64,000 nucleotides of DNA from Vombatus ursinus (GCF_900497805.2 NW_020945064.1:2020245-2084244), one strand, 5' to 3'; shown: positions 41,766-53,079, counted from the first letter of the stretch. Notes: a model not told the origin generated them from the letters alone. Translations and numbers: made by a program.

Positions 41766-42002
41766 ATAATGACTAGAATCTATACAGCGCTTCAAGGCTG
41801 CAAAGCACGTTACTTTAGTCACTTTATCCTCACAACAACCCAGGAAGGTATGAGTAATTATATAATTCCCATTTAATAGATGAGAAAATTAAGGCAGAGA
41901 GAAGTTAAGTGTTTGTCTAGGCTAGGGTAACTTGGCTAGTGAGGCTGGATTTGAACTCAGGTCTTCCTGACCCCAGGACCAGCTCTCTACTTCAAGTACT
42001 GC
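41766..42002 (-). mobile_element. Mar1/MIR-type CORE-SINE
   Basis: 'aaggctgcaaagcacgttac', 'tagatgagaaaattaaggca' and 'ggatttgaactcaggtcttc', minus strand. Confidence 0.9.
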
Positions 42003-42158
42003 CCTTTGACTGAATCCAAAATTCGCAGAACAAATCCAGAACCTGTGGCCTCGAGGCCACATGAGGGTTTCTAGGTCCTCAAGTGCAGTCCTTGGACTCA
42101 GTCAAAGAGCCGCACTTGAGGATTTAGAGGGCCACAGGCTCCCCACCCCTGAAGTATA
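42003..42158. mobile_element. Rearranged hAT-like palindromic MITE
   Basis: 'gtggcctcgaggccacatga' (with its own palindrome GGCCTCGAGGCC), 'gtcaaagagccgcacttgag' and the end 'ccccacccctg'. An internal-looking piece, 'tttgactgaatccaaaattc', stands outside the left end, so the copy is rearranged. Confidence 0.7.
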
Positions 42159-42179
42159 CCATTGAGCTGCCCAATTAGT

Positions 42180-43110
42180 AATTGTGCCATCACTTAGTTC
42201 GGAGAAGTGGGAGGTTATGGGTGCAGAATCCTGTCTGTGTTGTGACTGGGCCATGTACTTTTGCTGAAGTGTTTTTCTTTGTTACAAGGGCAGAGTACCT
42301 GGGGGTGGAGTTTGAAAAGAGAGCTGTATCTGTAAATAATCAAAAAAACTCTCCATAAAACTTCAGTAAGATTCTGGGAGATTCAGAAAGCACCAATAGA
42401 AGGGGCCGCTTACAGGACAAGCAGTCTGGTTTCCCTCCCTCTGTAGGACTCAGTCCTTGGAGGTATTACCCCTCCTCCCCAAACTGAAGGAAATTAACTG
42501 TATCCAGATCTCTCTTTCATGGAAAGGTCTCTTAGGGCCTGGTGTCAGCAGAGGGGTAGGGCGAGAGGCCCATCAGGTTCATTAATTGCTGGAAAGTTAG
42601 AACAGTCAGTCAGCAGAAGGGATTGCTGACCTGGCTCCTAAATTTAACCCACTGCAGGATGATAAACGGCAGTTTGGAATATTAAAAGGGTCGCCAGGGG
42701 GATGAATGAGAGAGAGCCTTCCCTCCTTGCTCCTGGCACTTTTGTTCAGCTCAGTGGTGTGGGGACCAGCCTTCCTTCTGTGGGTCCTTCTAGGCAAGTT
42801 TCTTCAGTACGGAAAAACAAAAAAAACCAACTCAGGGTGTTGAGTATTTAGAAGAGATGCTCTGATTCTCCAGTCCAACACAACTGACTACACCCATCCT
42901 CAAACTCAATATTCCCCGCACATATGGATGCATACAGGAAACCTCTGACGCTACCCCTCTGATGCGCCTTCCCTGCAATTAGACAATTAGACGGATACAC
43001 ACTTTCCCCATTAGTGTTTATTTCTGTTGCCAGTCACGCTGCTTACTGGAAATGAAGGCCTTTAGTTAGCATATACAGCTCACTTTTCCTCCCCCCCTTC
43101 CTCTACCCCA
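42180..43110. other. Repeat-poor sequence, candidate regulatory DNA
   Basis: No repeat recognised. 'tgcaattagacaattagacg' (42974-42993) holds a pair of ATTAG cores. The rest is unremarkable. Confidence 0.35.
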
Positions 43111-43860
43111 AGACTTTTTGCTGAATTTCTTGATCTCTTTTCAGAAGCCTGCTGATTCTCTTCTTTCAAGCTGTTCCTTGGAGTTTGAGGGGCTCAGAGG
43201 TGTGTGGATTGCAGAAATTAGACTTAGCTGGCATATTTACCTTGAAAAGCTCAGGGTCTATGGAAAGAGGCCCCTGGAAACACACTGCTGGAAGGGCAGA
43301 AGGAATAGGAAATAAATGTAACGCAGGAAGGCTGATCTACACTTGACAGAGATTGATTCTTGTGCATCTGGTTGAAAAGCAGAGATAGGAGTGGGGCATG
43401 TTACTCAAGGAGATTGTTCCAAATGGAATCAACTTCTCACAAAACTCGGGAAACTCCAAGCACCTTGGGCTCTACCATGTTCCTCTTCAGCAGCCAGGCT
43501 GATGCTCCAATGAACTGCCCAGCAGAACAAATCAGAAATCACTCAGCTGCCACTGGGTTTCCAAAATCCATCTCATTTTATGTAACCTGAAGGTCTTAGG
43601 GAGTAATGACGTTTTAATAGGTAAAGGGAGAATTCATAGAAACACCCAACAGACTACCGGTAGATATGTGAGGTATCTAAGTCACTGAGTGAACTTTCAA
43701 TTAAAAAAATAAAAGTTGAGTTAATATGGTCTAAATTTCAAGAGAAAAGTGACTTTTAAAACCAGTTACAAGGGATCATATAGGAAAACAAATAGAAAAC
43801 TACCGTTTCCAAACATGACTGTACAGTCTCTCCCAAATCACTACCGATTGGCCAAGTATA
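43111..43860. other. Unassigned sequence
   Basis: Short open frames (65-76 residues) without signatures; no repeat recognised. Confidence 0.3.
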
Positions 43861-43861
43861 C

Positions 43862-44012
43862 CCCTCAGTGCCTACCATGTAAAACATCTTTGATGTCCTC
43901 TATTGGAACATAAGCTCGTTGAGGTCAGAAACTCATTCTGTATTTGGTATTTCTCATGCTTAGCATAGTGCCTGGCACATAGTAAGCACCTAACAAATGC
44001 CTGTTTCCCCCC
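43862..44012 (+). mobile_element. L2 LINE 3' end
   Basis: 'ggaacataagctcgttgagg', 'catagtgcctggcacatagt' and 'aagcacctaacaaatgcctg'. Confidence 0.88.
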
Positions 44013-44084
44013 TTACCTCTGTCCTTCATTTCCTCCTTCCTTTCTTCTCTCCCTTCTTGGTTAGGAACATCACATTATCTGATG

Positions 44085-44225
44085 AATTATTCAATTCGGT
44101 AAACCTTTATAATACTCTTGCCACACGTAGGTGACTCTGCTAGGTACTGGGAATAGAAAGATTAAAAAAAAAAAAACCCTGGAAACAAATCCCTGCCCTC
44201 AGAAAGCTTACATTCTACTCCTAGG
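44085..44225 (-). mobile_element. L2 3'-end fragment
   Basis: 'gctaggtactgggaatagaa' and 'ctgccctcagaaagcttaca' are minus-strand L2 terminus, with an A-run between them. Confidence 0.72.
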
Positions 44226-44229
44226 TGTG

Positions 44230-45105
44230 ATACTTCTATGGTAGAAGAAATCATGTCTTTAAATCATGGCCCTCTACCTACTGTACCTTCATAAAGATGA
44301 TGGGGAAGCTCACCAAGTTGATTCAGTTCCAACTTAGAGTATGAAGTAAATCACCATGTTGAGGGTGAATGGGTTCTCTAGGGCATAAAGGAATCATTGT
44401 GGCCAGCCTTTCAAATGGTCTTCAAAATCATTAGCTCCCCCTCAATTCAATTTGGTTGGCACCAACCTCATTTAGAAATGCCACTCCCTTCTTTTTTGAG
44501 CTGGCTGTCCCTTCTTTTATTGCTCCCAAAGTACGGCAGATTAAGAGATCACAATCATCAGCCTTTAGCAAATATATTCTGGCAACCCTGAACAGATATC
44601 CATGAAAACTGACAAAAAGTATTAGAGACAAGAGATAGCGTAAATTAAATTTCTTTTAGGCCTGTTGCCTGATTTCCTTTAGACATGCCCTGATTTCTTT
44701 TAAGCACTGGGTATATACTCATTTTCAAGATACATTTGGGTTATCCTTAGGTATCTGGAGTGTCATTTAGAATCATACTCATTTACTAAATGGTACCCTA
44801 GTGCCCTGAAAGAGTTAATTCCCTTCTAAAAGATAAGCAATTTACTTTCTACTTAGCAGTAGGATAAGGACCAGTGCTTACAAATGTCTGTGAGCTCCTT
44901 AGAGAAAGAGAGACGTTTTTATAAATACAGGGTATAATAATTACTATTTTAAATATAATATCAATCTGCAGAATTATTTTTATATATACCCTTTCCCACC
45001 TTTTATATAAGAGACCTAATGGGCATCAGGAATGCCAGGCATTACTTTTATAAGAAGTTTCAGAAAGTTACATGCTGTGAGATGCTCTAAAATAAGTCCA
45101 TTGAA
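44230..45105. other. Repeat-poor sequence
   Basis: No repeat recognised. 44430-44640 looks the least degraded, around 'aagtacggcagattaagaga' and the nearby 'tcagcctttagcaaatatat'. Candidate single-copy DNA only. Confidence 0.3.
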
Positions 45106-45107
45106 CC

Positions 45108-45250
45108 AACCAATCAACCAATCAACCAACCATCAATCACGTGTGTTCATTGGGCATGTAAAAAAATAAAATTGGCTGGTGCCTCCCCTCAAGGGGCTTC
45201 CAGCATGCATGGGAAGACAGATCTATATACACAAACCTAAAGAAGGTATA
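45108..45250 (-). mobile_element. L2 3'-end fragment with CCAA-rich start
   Basis: A short (CAAC/CAAT) repeat (45107-45136) followed by 'tgcctcccctcaaggggctt', minus-strand L2-like sequence. Confidence 0.6.
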
Positions 45251-45314
45251 TGAGTACTGAATGAATGGTACAAAAAGCAAATGTTAGAGGAATTCAGAAG
45301 AGGGAAAGATCCCT

Positions 45315-45445
45315 TTGATCAGTGGTCCCCAACATTGTTGAGCATAAGGACCCCTCTTCAACATTAAAAAATTTCATGGACCTTCCCCCGACTCCCTATA
45401 TAATAGAAAAGGTACTTGAAAATCCTCTGATTGGGAAAATACATA
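45315..45445. mobile_element. hAT-type MITE fragment
   Basis: 'gatcagtggtccccaacatt' and 'ataaggacccctcttcaaca' resemble one end of a Charlie-type element. Confidence 0.55.
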
Positions 45446-45499
45446 GTGATGAAATGTGATTATGAATATCAATTAGATTTTTAAACAATGATAATGATT

Positions 45500-45705
45500 A
45501 ACATATGTCACTAGTACTTTAATGTTGGCAGACCACTTTATATATAGTAACTTATTTGAACGTCATCACAACCATGGGAAATAAGTAATACAGGTATTAT
45601 TATTTCCATTTTATATATGAGGATATTGAAGTTCAGGGAGGAGAAATGATTTCCTCTTGGTCATACAACTAGTAAGAATTAGAGGTAGGTTTTGAACCTA
45701 GACAT
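45500..45705 (-). mobile_element. MIR-type SINE
   Basis: 'ttccattttatatatgagga' and 'tggtcatacaactagtaaga', minus strand. Confidence 0.75.
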
Positions 45706-45707
45706 AT

Positions 45708-45785
45708 GTGTGTATATATGATTGTATATATATATGTACATATATATGCATTTATGTGTATAAATATATGATTTAATGTACTCAG
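45708..45785. repeat. (TG/TA)n microsatellite
   Basis: TATATATG and TGTGTAT units. Confidence 0.85.
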
Positions 45786-45906
45786 TATTTATGGTAGGAA
45801 ACAAACTAGTTAACATTATACTATTATATAGATTCACACTTATTCTTTTCTCATAAGTTATAAAATAATAACAATAATAATAGTAATAAACATTTATATA
45901 ACACTT

Positions 45907-45985
45907 TATAGTGTTAAGTTTGGAGTCAGGATCCTGAGGTCAAATCCTGTCTCTGACCCTTGGAGATTGGCTTTTGGCCAAGATA
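45907..45985 (+). mobile_element. SINE head fragment
   Basis: 'gtttggagtcaggatcctga' and 'ggtcaaatcctgtctctgac' are a short head piece. Confidence 0.5.
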
Positions 45986-46045
45986 TAAGTTCTGTCTTGT
46001 ATCTTGGAAAACACCTCTAGGATCAATCTATCTTGTTCTTGCTTA

Positions 46046-46297
46046 CCTAGGTGGCACAGTGGATAGATCACCGGGCCTGAGGTCAGAAAGACCTGAATTC
46101 ATATCTGGCTTCAGACACTTCCTAGCTGTGTGATCCTGGGCAAGGCACTTAACCCTATTTCCCATTGTTTCCTCATCTGTAAAATGAGCTAGAGAAGGAA
46201 ATGTCAAACCATTCCAGCATCTTTGCCAAGAAAACCCCAAATGGGGCCAGTCACAAAGAGACGGACTTGACTGAAATGACTGAACAACAACACCACT
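46046..46297 (+). mobile_element. tRNA-headed marsupial SINE, long form
   Basis: 'ctaggtggcacagtggatag', 'gagaaggaaatgtcaaacca' and 'gactgaacaacaacaccac'. AGGTGGCAC at 46049-46057 fits the CTCF core. Confidence 0.94.
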
Positions 46298-46299
46298 TA

Positions 46300-46808
46300 G
46301 GTAGAGGGAGTTTTCACAATAAACACTCTCCACACTTAGGAAATCACAAATCCTTCTTATATTCTTTGGAATTCATCAAGTTTGCCATCCTTTAGCTGAA
46401 ATGAAAAGGAATCCATTGTGAAATTATTCCCCCTGGACCATTTTGAAAATACACTTGATCGTTTGGGAATCTCATGACCTTAATGTTTCTGGTTTTTAGG
46501 AAATAAGGAACACATTGGTTGCGTATGCACTTTTAATCTCCTCTGTTGATCAAGAGAACAGCAACAACAACCAGAGTCATCACGGCTCATTGCCTTCAAA
46601 ATTGAAATTTCCTAGATAATGCAACTTCACAGAGTAATGAGACCCATATCTCCTTCTCTAAATAGGAGGATGTTTTAGGGTCATAAGCTAGGGTCACAAT
46701 TTGATATGAAGAACAATTGGGAACTTCTGTAGAGACACAAGGAAATGCGTACTGGTTACTGTGGTGCCTAAGAAAGAATGATAGGGGTGAGTGGTAAAGA
46801 CCAACCAA
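46300..46808. other. Unassigned repeat-poor sequence
   Basis: No repeat recognised; AT-rich, no motif cluster that stands out. Confidence 0.3.
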
Positions 46809-46811
46809 CAT

Positions 46812-46950
46812 AGAGGAAGACAGCATTGCACTAGGATTCTGAAGATCTGAGTTTTAAGCCCAGCTTTGCTACATTCTAGCTGTGGGAACTCAGGAAAGTC
46901 AACTTAGCCTCTCTGGGCCTCAGTTTCCCTCTTTATAAAATGACATCCAA
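46812..46950 (+). mobile_element. MIR/Ther-type SINE, left part (split by a SINE)
   Basis: 'ttctagctgtgggaactcag' and 'gcctcagtttccctctttat' lead into 'aaaatgacat', where the next SINE is inserted. Confidence 0.8.
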
Positions 46951-47112
46951 GGGGCAGCTAGGTGGCGCAATGGATAGAGCTCTGGCCTTGGAGTCAGGAA
47001 GACCTGAGTTCAAATTCGGCCTCAGACACTTGATCCTTACTAGCTGTGTGACCCTGGGCAAGTCACTTAACCCCGATTGCCTCACCAAAAAGCAAACATA
47101 AAATAAAATAAA
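46951..47112 (+). mobile_element. tRNA-headed SINE nested in a MIR/Ther SINE
   Basis: Near-consensus short form, 'ggggcagctaggtggcgcaa' to 'gcctcaccaaaaagcaaaca', with an AAAAT-unit tail. 'ataaaatgacat' lies before (46935-46946) and after (47113-47124), a 12-base duplication. AGGTGGCGC at 46960-46968 fits the CTCF core. Confidence 0.95.
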
Positions 47113-47124
47113 ATAAAATGACAT

Positions 47125-47165
47125 TGGACTAAGTACCCTTCTAGTTCCATCTAACATTTGACAAA
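47125..47165 (+). mobile_element. MIR/Ther-type SINE, right part
   Basis: 'tggactaagtacccttctag' followed by 'ttccatctaac' completes the element. 47166-47434 shows nothing clear. Confidence 0.65.
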
Positions 47166-47433
47166 TCTGAGGACAAGAAGGCAAAAGAAGTAGATTTTAG
47201 GAATGAAATAACCAAGAACTGGACAAGATGCAAAGATTAGTAACAAGAGGGTGGATCTACCAGGTGCCATAATGGAAAGAGGATCATAACTTGGAGGATG
47301 ACCGGATGACCCATGACTGGGTCCCAAGTGTGGAGAGGTTGGATAGAGCTACACTTGCTTGTAATGAGAAATGTGGACAGATGCAGGGAATACAGATAAG
47401 TTAAAGGATCCCTGCTTAGCTTTCTATGGCAAC

Positions 47434-47675
47434 TGGGCAGCTAGGGAGCACAGTGGATAGAGTGCTGGGTTTAGAATCAGGAGGACCTGAGTTCAAATCT
47501 GGTCTCAGATACTTACTTAACTATATGACTTCACCTTGTTTGCCTCAGTTTCCTCATCTGTAAAGTGAGCTGAAGAAGGAAATGGCAAACCCCTCCAGTA
47601 TCTTTACCAAGAAAACCCTCAAGGGGTCATGGAGAGTCAGACGTGTCTGAAACAACTCAATAACAACAATAAACG
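47434..47675 (+). mobile_element. tRNA-headed marsupial SINE, long form
   Basis: 'gggcagctagggagcacagt', 'gaagaaggaaatggcaaacc' and 'caataacaacaataaacgc'. Confidence 0.94.
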
Positions 47676-47864
47676 CAAAGGTGAAATTTCTCTGAAGACA
47701 GACGTTAACTTTTAGCTCTTACTTCACAGCTGGGCTTTAGTACCATACTTCAAAATTTCCACAGGATATTTTCACTGTGACGTCACTCAAACTCGAACTT
47801 ATCTATTTCTTTTCAAGAATGAATTTCACACTTCTCTCAGCATCTAAGGAGAATTCAATTCAGT

Positions 47865-48012
47865 TCAATGAACGTTTATTAAGTGCCTACTGTTTAAAAG
47901 AGGCCAAGCTAGGTGCTGGGAATACGAAACCGAAGATCAGATAGTCCCCAGTCTTGAGGTTATATTCTATTTATATCAAGAAGGAGATGCCCAGGAGGCA
48001 CCAAGCAGGAAG
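47865..48012 (-). mobile_element. L2 3'-end fragment
   Basis: 'aatgaacgtttattaagtgc' and 'aagctaggtgctgggaatac', minus strand. 48013-48488 beyond it is unassigned. Confidence 0.75.
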
Positions 48013-48489
48013 ATAAGGGCAGGAAATGGATTTGGGAGCTATCTAAATATACAATGACATTTGAACTCACTGGATACGATGAGATCACTGAGTGAGAGTA
48101 TAAAAAAGCTGATACTTGATGAGCAAACACTGACATGGGAACAGTAAATCCATGATGTTTTTTGCCGTCTCCTAGGCCAGAAATACTCCATCTTCATTCT
48201 GCCATATCATTTTTGTTTCAGTCATTCTATGATGAAAACTTGTTCTTGTTTCTGAAATATCTCTTGGAAACACCCCTTACCTTTCCATTCTTATTGCTAT
48301 GAGGTGAGTTCAGGCCCTAACTACTTCTTAGTGAGGCCTTGCATCACAGGTGGAGTATTATCTAGGAATTCTGGCACCTAGTAGAGAGAGGGATGGGACC
48401 AGGCTTCTTTGCAGAATCCATTCTAAGCCTCTGTCTGGGCCACACCTAGTCTGAAAGAAGAACACAAGACCCTCTATCTCTCGTATCTC

Positions 48490-48805
48490 ATCATTGTCAC
48501 TGATTGTTACCGTGTCTAGAACATTCTCCCTCTTCATCTCTGCCTCCTCCCTTCCCTAACTTTCTTCAGGTCCCAGTTAAAATCTCCCCTTCCACAGGAA
48601 ACCTTTCCTGATTCCCCTTAATGCTAGAGCCTTGATTATTTCCAATTCATCTTGTGTATATCTCTTTGTATGGTTGTTTACATGGTGTCTCCCCAATTAG
48701 ATTGTGAGGTCTTTGATGGGAGGGATTGCTTTTTGTCTTTCTTTGTCTCCCTTACTCTTAGCTGAGTGCCTGATACAGTGTAGGTGCTTAATATACGTGA
48801 GGCAG
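48490..48805 (+). mobile_element. L2 LINE 3' end
   Basis: 'tcaggtcccagttaaaatct', 'ttagattgtgaggtctttga' and 'gagtgcctgatacagtgtag'. Confidence 0.9.
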
Positions 48806-48959
48806 GAAAAGAGAGGAAAGGAGAAAGAACTCCTCAGCCACAGTGTTTTTAAGCTAAGGGTGTGGAGTGTGGGCAGATAATCCAATACCCATCAGGCCCT
48901 CAGTCCAAATGGGCAGTTGCGATCCTATTTGTCTGTTGTGGACAGATAGCTTTGAGATC

Positions 48960-48992
48960 ACTACTATTACTACTACTACTACTACTACAATA
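48960..48992. repeat. (CTA)n microsatellite
   Basis: About eight ACT units with one interruption. Confidence 0.9.
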
Positions 48993-49129
48993 AATAGTCT
49001 CTACACTACTTTCTAGTGGTCTCTCTCAATCCCAACCTTGAACAATCTCAATAGCCAGCCTCTTTCCTCCAGGGAACTATCTCATTGGGGTGTAGACACT
49101 TGTAGGAGTTACTACTATTAATTTGTGTA

Positions 49130-49290
49130 CACGTTGTATTTCTCCCCTCCATCATTCCAGTAGAATGCAAGTTTTTTGAGGGCAGAAACTGTTGTTGTTG
49201 GGTTTTGTCTGTATCCCCAGCCTAAAACTGAACTTTGCATATAGCAGAAACTGAGTGTTTGTTGAATTGCTTAATTAATTTGAATTCTGT
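49130..49290 (+). mobile_element. L2 LINE 3' end
   Basis: 'agtagaatgcaagttttttg', 'ctgtatccccagcctaaaac' and 'ctgagtgtttgttgaattgc'. Confidence 0.8.
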
Positions 49291-49317
49291 ATAATGCTGC
49301 CAGACTAATCTTTTCAG

Positions 49318-49500
49318 ACCAAAGGTTCATAACCCTTTTGTATATCATGGATCTCTTTGGCAGATGGATAAAACCTATGGACCCTTCTCTGAATAATGTT
49401 TTTAAATGTGTAAAAAAAAACACATAGAATTATAAAGGAAACCAATTATACTGAAATACAGTTATCAAAATATTTTGAAAAGTAAGTTCTTGAAACTTAA
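49318..49500. mobile_element. hAT-type MITE
   Basis: 'ccaaaggttcataacccttt', 'ggacccttctctgaataatg' and 'ttataaaggaaaccaattat' match a mammalian MITE whose interior has 'ggacccctctcagaataatg'. Confidence 0.7.
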
Positions 49501-49504
49501 GAGC

Positions 49505-50045
49505 TCTTATTTTAGAATGGTGCTTTTTATCATGCCACTTCTTTTCTCAAGAACCTATAATGACTTCTTATTTCCTCCAGCATCAAGTCTAGACTTTCCC
49601 CCCTGACATTTGGAGCTCACAGACCCCATACCATCTACATCACTTTATTTCCCACTACTCACCATCTAAAATTCTTTCCTACTTTCAGAATCACATCCTC
49701 CTTGCCCCTTTCACTGCTATGTGCCTTATTCCATTCCTATTTTCATGCTATTCTTTCAGTCTGAGAATTCTTCTCTTTTCTCTATTAAAATCTTATCCAT
49801 TTTTCAGGTACCGTCCTGATCATCTTTCTCTGAACACTCTTTATCAATGTCCTTTTTTTTTTGCTTTCTGGTGAGGCAATTGGGGTTAAGTGACTTGCCT
49901 AGGGTCACACAAGCTAGTAAGTGTCAAGTGTCTGAGGCTGCCTTCTCCTGACTCCAAGGCTGGAGCTGTATCCACCAACTACTATCAATGTCTTCTTCAA
50001 ACATGGTGCCAGGCACTAAGTACAATGCTTTGGACATGATATGAC
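49505..50045 (+). mobile_element. L2 LINE, split by a SINE
   Basis: 'aacctataatgacttcttat', 'gacatttggagctcacagac' and 'tcaggtaccgtcctgatcat' lead to the insertion at 49852; 'gtcttcttcaaacatggtgc' follows it. Confidence 0.82.
49852..49982 (-). mobile_element. tRNA-headed SINE nested in L2, 10-bp target duplication
   Basis: T run, 'gtgacttgcctagggtcaca' and a degraded head near 'ggagctgtatccaccaac'. 'tatcaatgtc' flanks it at 49842-49851 and 49983-49992. Confidence 0.92.
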
Positions 50046-50089
50046 CAGGGCAGTAGAGAATCAGTTTATCAGGCCCTTATGCCCCCAAC

Positions 50090-51060
50090 ATTATGCCTCC
50101 TTTATGTCAGCCTAAAATAGAATTTTTCAGTTGTCACATGACATTATTAAGTCATATTGGGTTTGTAGCCCCCTAAAATAGCTGGGTATTCTTCAGATAG
50201 ACTCTTTATTAGCCATTCCTCTCCTAATTTAAACTTGTGAAATTGAATTTTTGAATCTGAGGGTAAGACTTTGCATTTATTCCCATTAAATAAACTCTTT
50301 TTAATTCAGCTCAAAGTTCTGGTCAGTCAAGATCTTTTTGAATTCTGACTCTGGCATCTTGTACAAAGGTTGTCAGACTATCACTATAAAACTATTCTTA
50401 GCTCCCAGACCATAGTAAGGCAGAGTTGGCAGGTGGCCATCGTTGGCTAAGTCTGAGCTAATGTGTTAGTGATCTCTCCCAGCTTTGTGACTTCTGCAAG
50501 TCTGACATGCATGCCATCTGTTCTTCAATCCACATCACTGATAAAAGTGTTTAATAACAAAAAGCCAAGTATAGACTCTTAGAGAATTTCACAGGCGACC
50601 TCCTTCTAGTTTGACATAGAACCATTAATGACTACTTTTGTGGTTCTAACCAATCAACTCATTATGAATCCAACTAATTGTGCTATTGTCCAGCCCATAC
50701 ATATACCCATATATGAAAATAGCATAAATGCTTTGCTAAAAAGGTAGTTATGCTTTATCTATATCATTCCCCAGACCTATGAATCTAATAACCCTGTTAA
50801 AAAAGGAAATGATGCTGAGCTGGCACAATCTGTTTTTAATGAAACCATCAGTGTTCTTTGTGATCACTGCTTCCTTTTCTAGAAGTTTGCTAACCACCCC
50901 TTTAATGATAGGATCTAGAATCCTGCCTAGAATCAACATAAAATTCACAGCTTTAGAGTTTGAAGGCTTCCCCTTTTTTTGGAAAATTGGACAAAATTTT
51001 CCCCTTCTTCAATCTGGCTCTCCAATTTCTGGGATTTTTCCAAGATGACTGAAAATGGAT
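50090..51060 (-). mobile_element. CR1/L3 LINE, reverse transcriptase region
   Basis: Minus-strand translation at 50748-50948 reads 'ILDPIIKGVVSKLLEKEAVI' then 'NTDGFIKNRLCQLSIISFFN', the CR1 reverse transcriptase segment normally 'VISKHLEEKEVITKSQHGF'. Further along the element (50500-50640) pieces like 'VVINGSMSN' and 'FISDVD' recall 'RVVINGS' and 'FINDLD', and 50700-50745 falls where 'YLDFSKAFDTVSHD' is expected. Much decayed by stops and shifts. Very old. Confidence 0.85.
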
Positions 51061-51530
51061 CAGCAGTCACATACACACACCTCTATTGTCTGCCCTTTTA
51101 TCCATCTTCTACAGCTCTACTTTAAAATTCTAAGTTAGACAGGAACTTCCACGTGCATCTGCAGCCATGTCTTAAGACAGCTTCCATTCTTCCTCACTGG
51201 AATGATTTCCGTCTATGTCTTCAGAAGTTCATTCTTAAAATCCTCAGCAGTCTTCTCATCTTGGTGGATAGATGTCTTTGTCTAGATGTTGCAGCAGCTT
51301 TCTTACCCTAAAAGATCTCTCTACTCCTAAGGCCCCTTCTCCTTTCCAGTGATGGATCAGATCCTCTAGGAACTTCCATTTTAAGGAAGAGCCCAGGCCA
51401 GCCATGCTTAATCTTTCCTTCCTCTTGGTGCTCTGCTCCAGACTCTGTATTTCTTTCTCCACCTGCCTTTAGGCAAGTGTCTTCTCCTTCCTCCTCTGCC
51501 CCACCTCCACCCCTTTCAGTTTCCTTTCAG
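51061..51530 (-). mobile_element. Probable CR1/L3 linker region
   Basis: Lies between recognisable reverse transcriptase (below 51060) and endonuclease (above 51670) pieces of one orientation, so it is probably the connecting part of the same element, although its own translation is not diagnostic. Confidence 0.4.
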
Positions 51531-51534
51531 GTAT

Positions 51535-51665
51535 TATCTTCCCCCATTTGAACTAAAGCTTCTGGAAAGCAGGAACTGTCTTCCTTTAGCTTCTATTTTC
51601 ACTTCCAATATTTAACACCATGCTTGGCATACATTAAGCACTTAATAAATGCTTGGTGGTTTGAC
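51535..51665 (+). mobile_element. L2 3' end inside the CR1/L3 copy
   Basis: 'gaactaaagcttctggaaag', 'caccatgcttggcatacatt' and 'aagcacttaataaatgcttg'. Confidence 0.85.
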
Positions 51666-51667
51666 TT

Positions 51668-51875
51668 GACTTGATGTTCCTCTCCTCTATCATAAATTCT
51701 AAACTGAAGTTGATCACATTTCTCTAAGGTGTCAATCATTTTCATCCTAAAAACCAGTTTCTTCCGTTTGGTAAGAATCAAGTCTAGAAAAGAAATTCCT
51801 TTCATTGGTTCCTCTAACTTTTCAAGGCTGGAATTTTCATTAAGATCAGCCAAGACAGTATTAGTGGGAGAGTGA
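51668..51875 (-). mobile_element. CR1/L3 LINE, endonuclease C-terminal piece
   Basis: The minus-strand frame within 51599-51952 contains 'LEKLEEPMKGISFLDLILTK', corresponding to the CR1 endonuclease text 'VVEEPTRGGALLDLVLTN'. Same orientation and correct order relative to the reverse transcriptase piece. Confidence 0.75.
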
Positions 51876-51962
51876 GAGAAACAGAGAGATAGGCAGAGAC
51901 ACAGAGAAACAGAAGACAGAGAGAGACATAGAGACACACAGAACAGAGACACACAGACAGAA
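51862..51962. repeat. (GA/CA) purine-rich tract
   Basis: AGAGA and ACAGA units, the source of a Ser/Leu/Cys-rich minus-strand frame. Confidence 0.8.
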
Positions 51963-52199
51963 TCAAGAGTTCTTTAGAAGATGTGTAGATGGCTTATATC
52001 TTATCACTACTACATCATGCCTCTGTGCTTGGTTTGTAATATTTTCCCAAGATCTCTACCCATGTGGTCTATAGCAAATCCTAGTGTTTATATTTTAATA
52101 CTCTTTCTGTTTATGCCTCCATTGATCTTCAAATGTTCCTACCATGCTCCCCTCTCCAACCCCCTCCCTTAGCCTGGTTCCTGGATATCCTCATATGAA

Positions 52200-52214
52200 T
52201 ATATATTCTCTCTC

Positions 52215-52248
<34 letters not shown>

Positions 52249-52382
52249 CCCCGCCATATATGTTTGTATATATACACATGTGCATATATGTGTGTATATA
52301 CATACATGAATGTATATATACAAGTATGTGTACATATAGATGTATGTGTATACATATGTATGCATACACACATATGCACTCT
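52200..52382. repeat. (CT)n then (TA/TG)n microsatellite
   Basis: CTCT units (52207-52250) followed by TATA/TGTA units; short frames here are artefacts. Confidence 0.92.
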
Positions 52383-52395
52383 TCATTTTACCTAG

Positions 52396-52632
52396 TAGGA
52401 CAGCTAAACGGAGCAATGCACAGAGTGTTGGGCCTGGAGTCAGGAAGACCTGAGTTCAAATCCACCTTCAGATACTTACTGGGTGACCCTGGGTAAGACA
52501 CTTAACCCTGTCTGCCTCAGTTTCCTCACCTGTAAAATGAGCTGGAGAAGGAAATGGCAAACCAATCCAGTGTCTCTGCCAAGAAAACCCCAAATGGGGT
52601 CATGGAGAGTTGGACACAACTAAACAACAGGA
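52396..52632 (+). mobile_element. tRNA-headed marsupial SINE, long form
   Basis: 'gacctgagttcaaatccacc', 'gagaaggaaatggcaaacca' and 'aactaaacaacaggaacc', with a degraded head. Confidence 0.93.
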
Positions 52633-53078
52633 ACCTTGTACCTATCTTGTACCTTTTGAATAAGGTATGGCCTTCCAGAACCATACTTCAGTCATAGGTT
52701 ATATCCTACCAAGCCAAACTTGTTCCCTCAAAAATGACCTCTAGTTCACCTTGCTTATTATCAATATTTTGTGACTTTTTGCATAAACAACTGAGCCCAA
52801 GAGCTTTATCATTGACTTCCTTCTTCAGTTTTGTCCCCAGGGATATTCTGGGTATTTCCACTCCTACCCTAAATTATAGCTACTCTAAATGGTATCTACT
52901 GTGGCGGATATACATCAGCAGCTTTCTACTGTTTCCATTCTTTTTTGGTTTAAAGGACCAATTTTGATAAATTTTTAAAGATTCCACGTAATTACACTCT
53001 TACCAGCCCCTGATGGGTGTATTCCATCAATGGTTGAGACCTTATCATTACTGTATTTTATGCTGTGGTCTAGAAATC
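52633..53078. other. Unassigned sequence
   Basis: No repeat recognised with confidence; a further upstream remnant of the 50-52 kb CR1/L3 copy is possible but not shown. Confidence 0.25.
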
Positions 53079-53079
53079 C

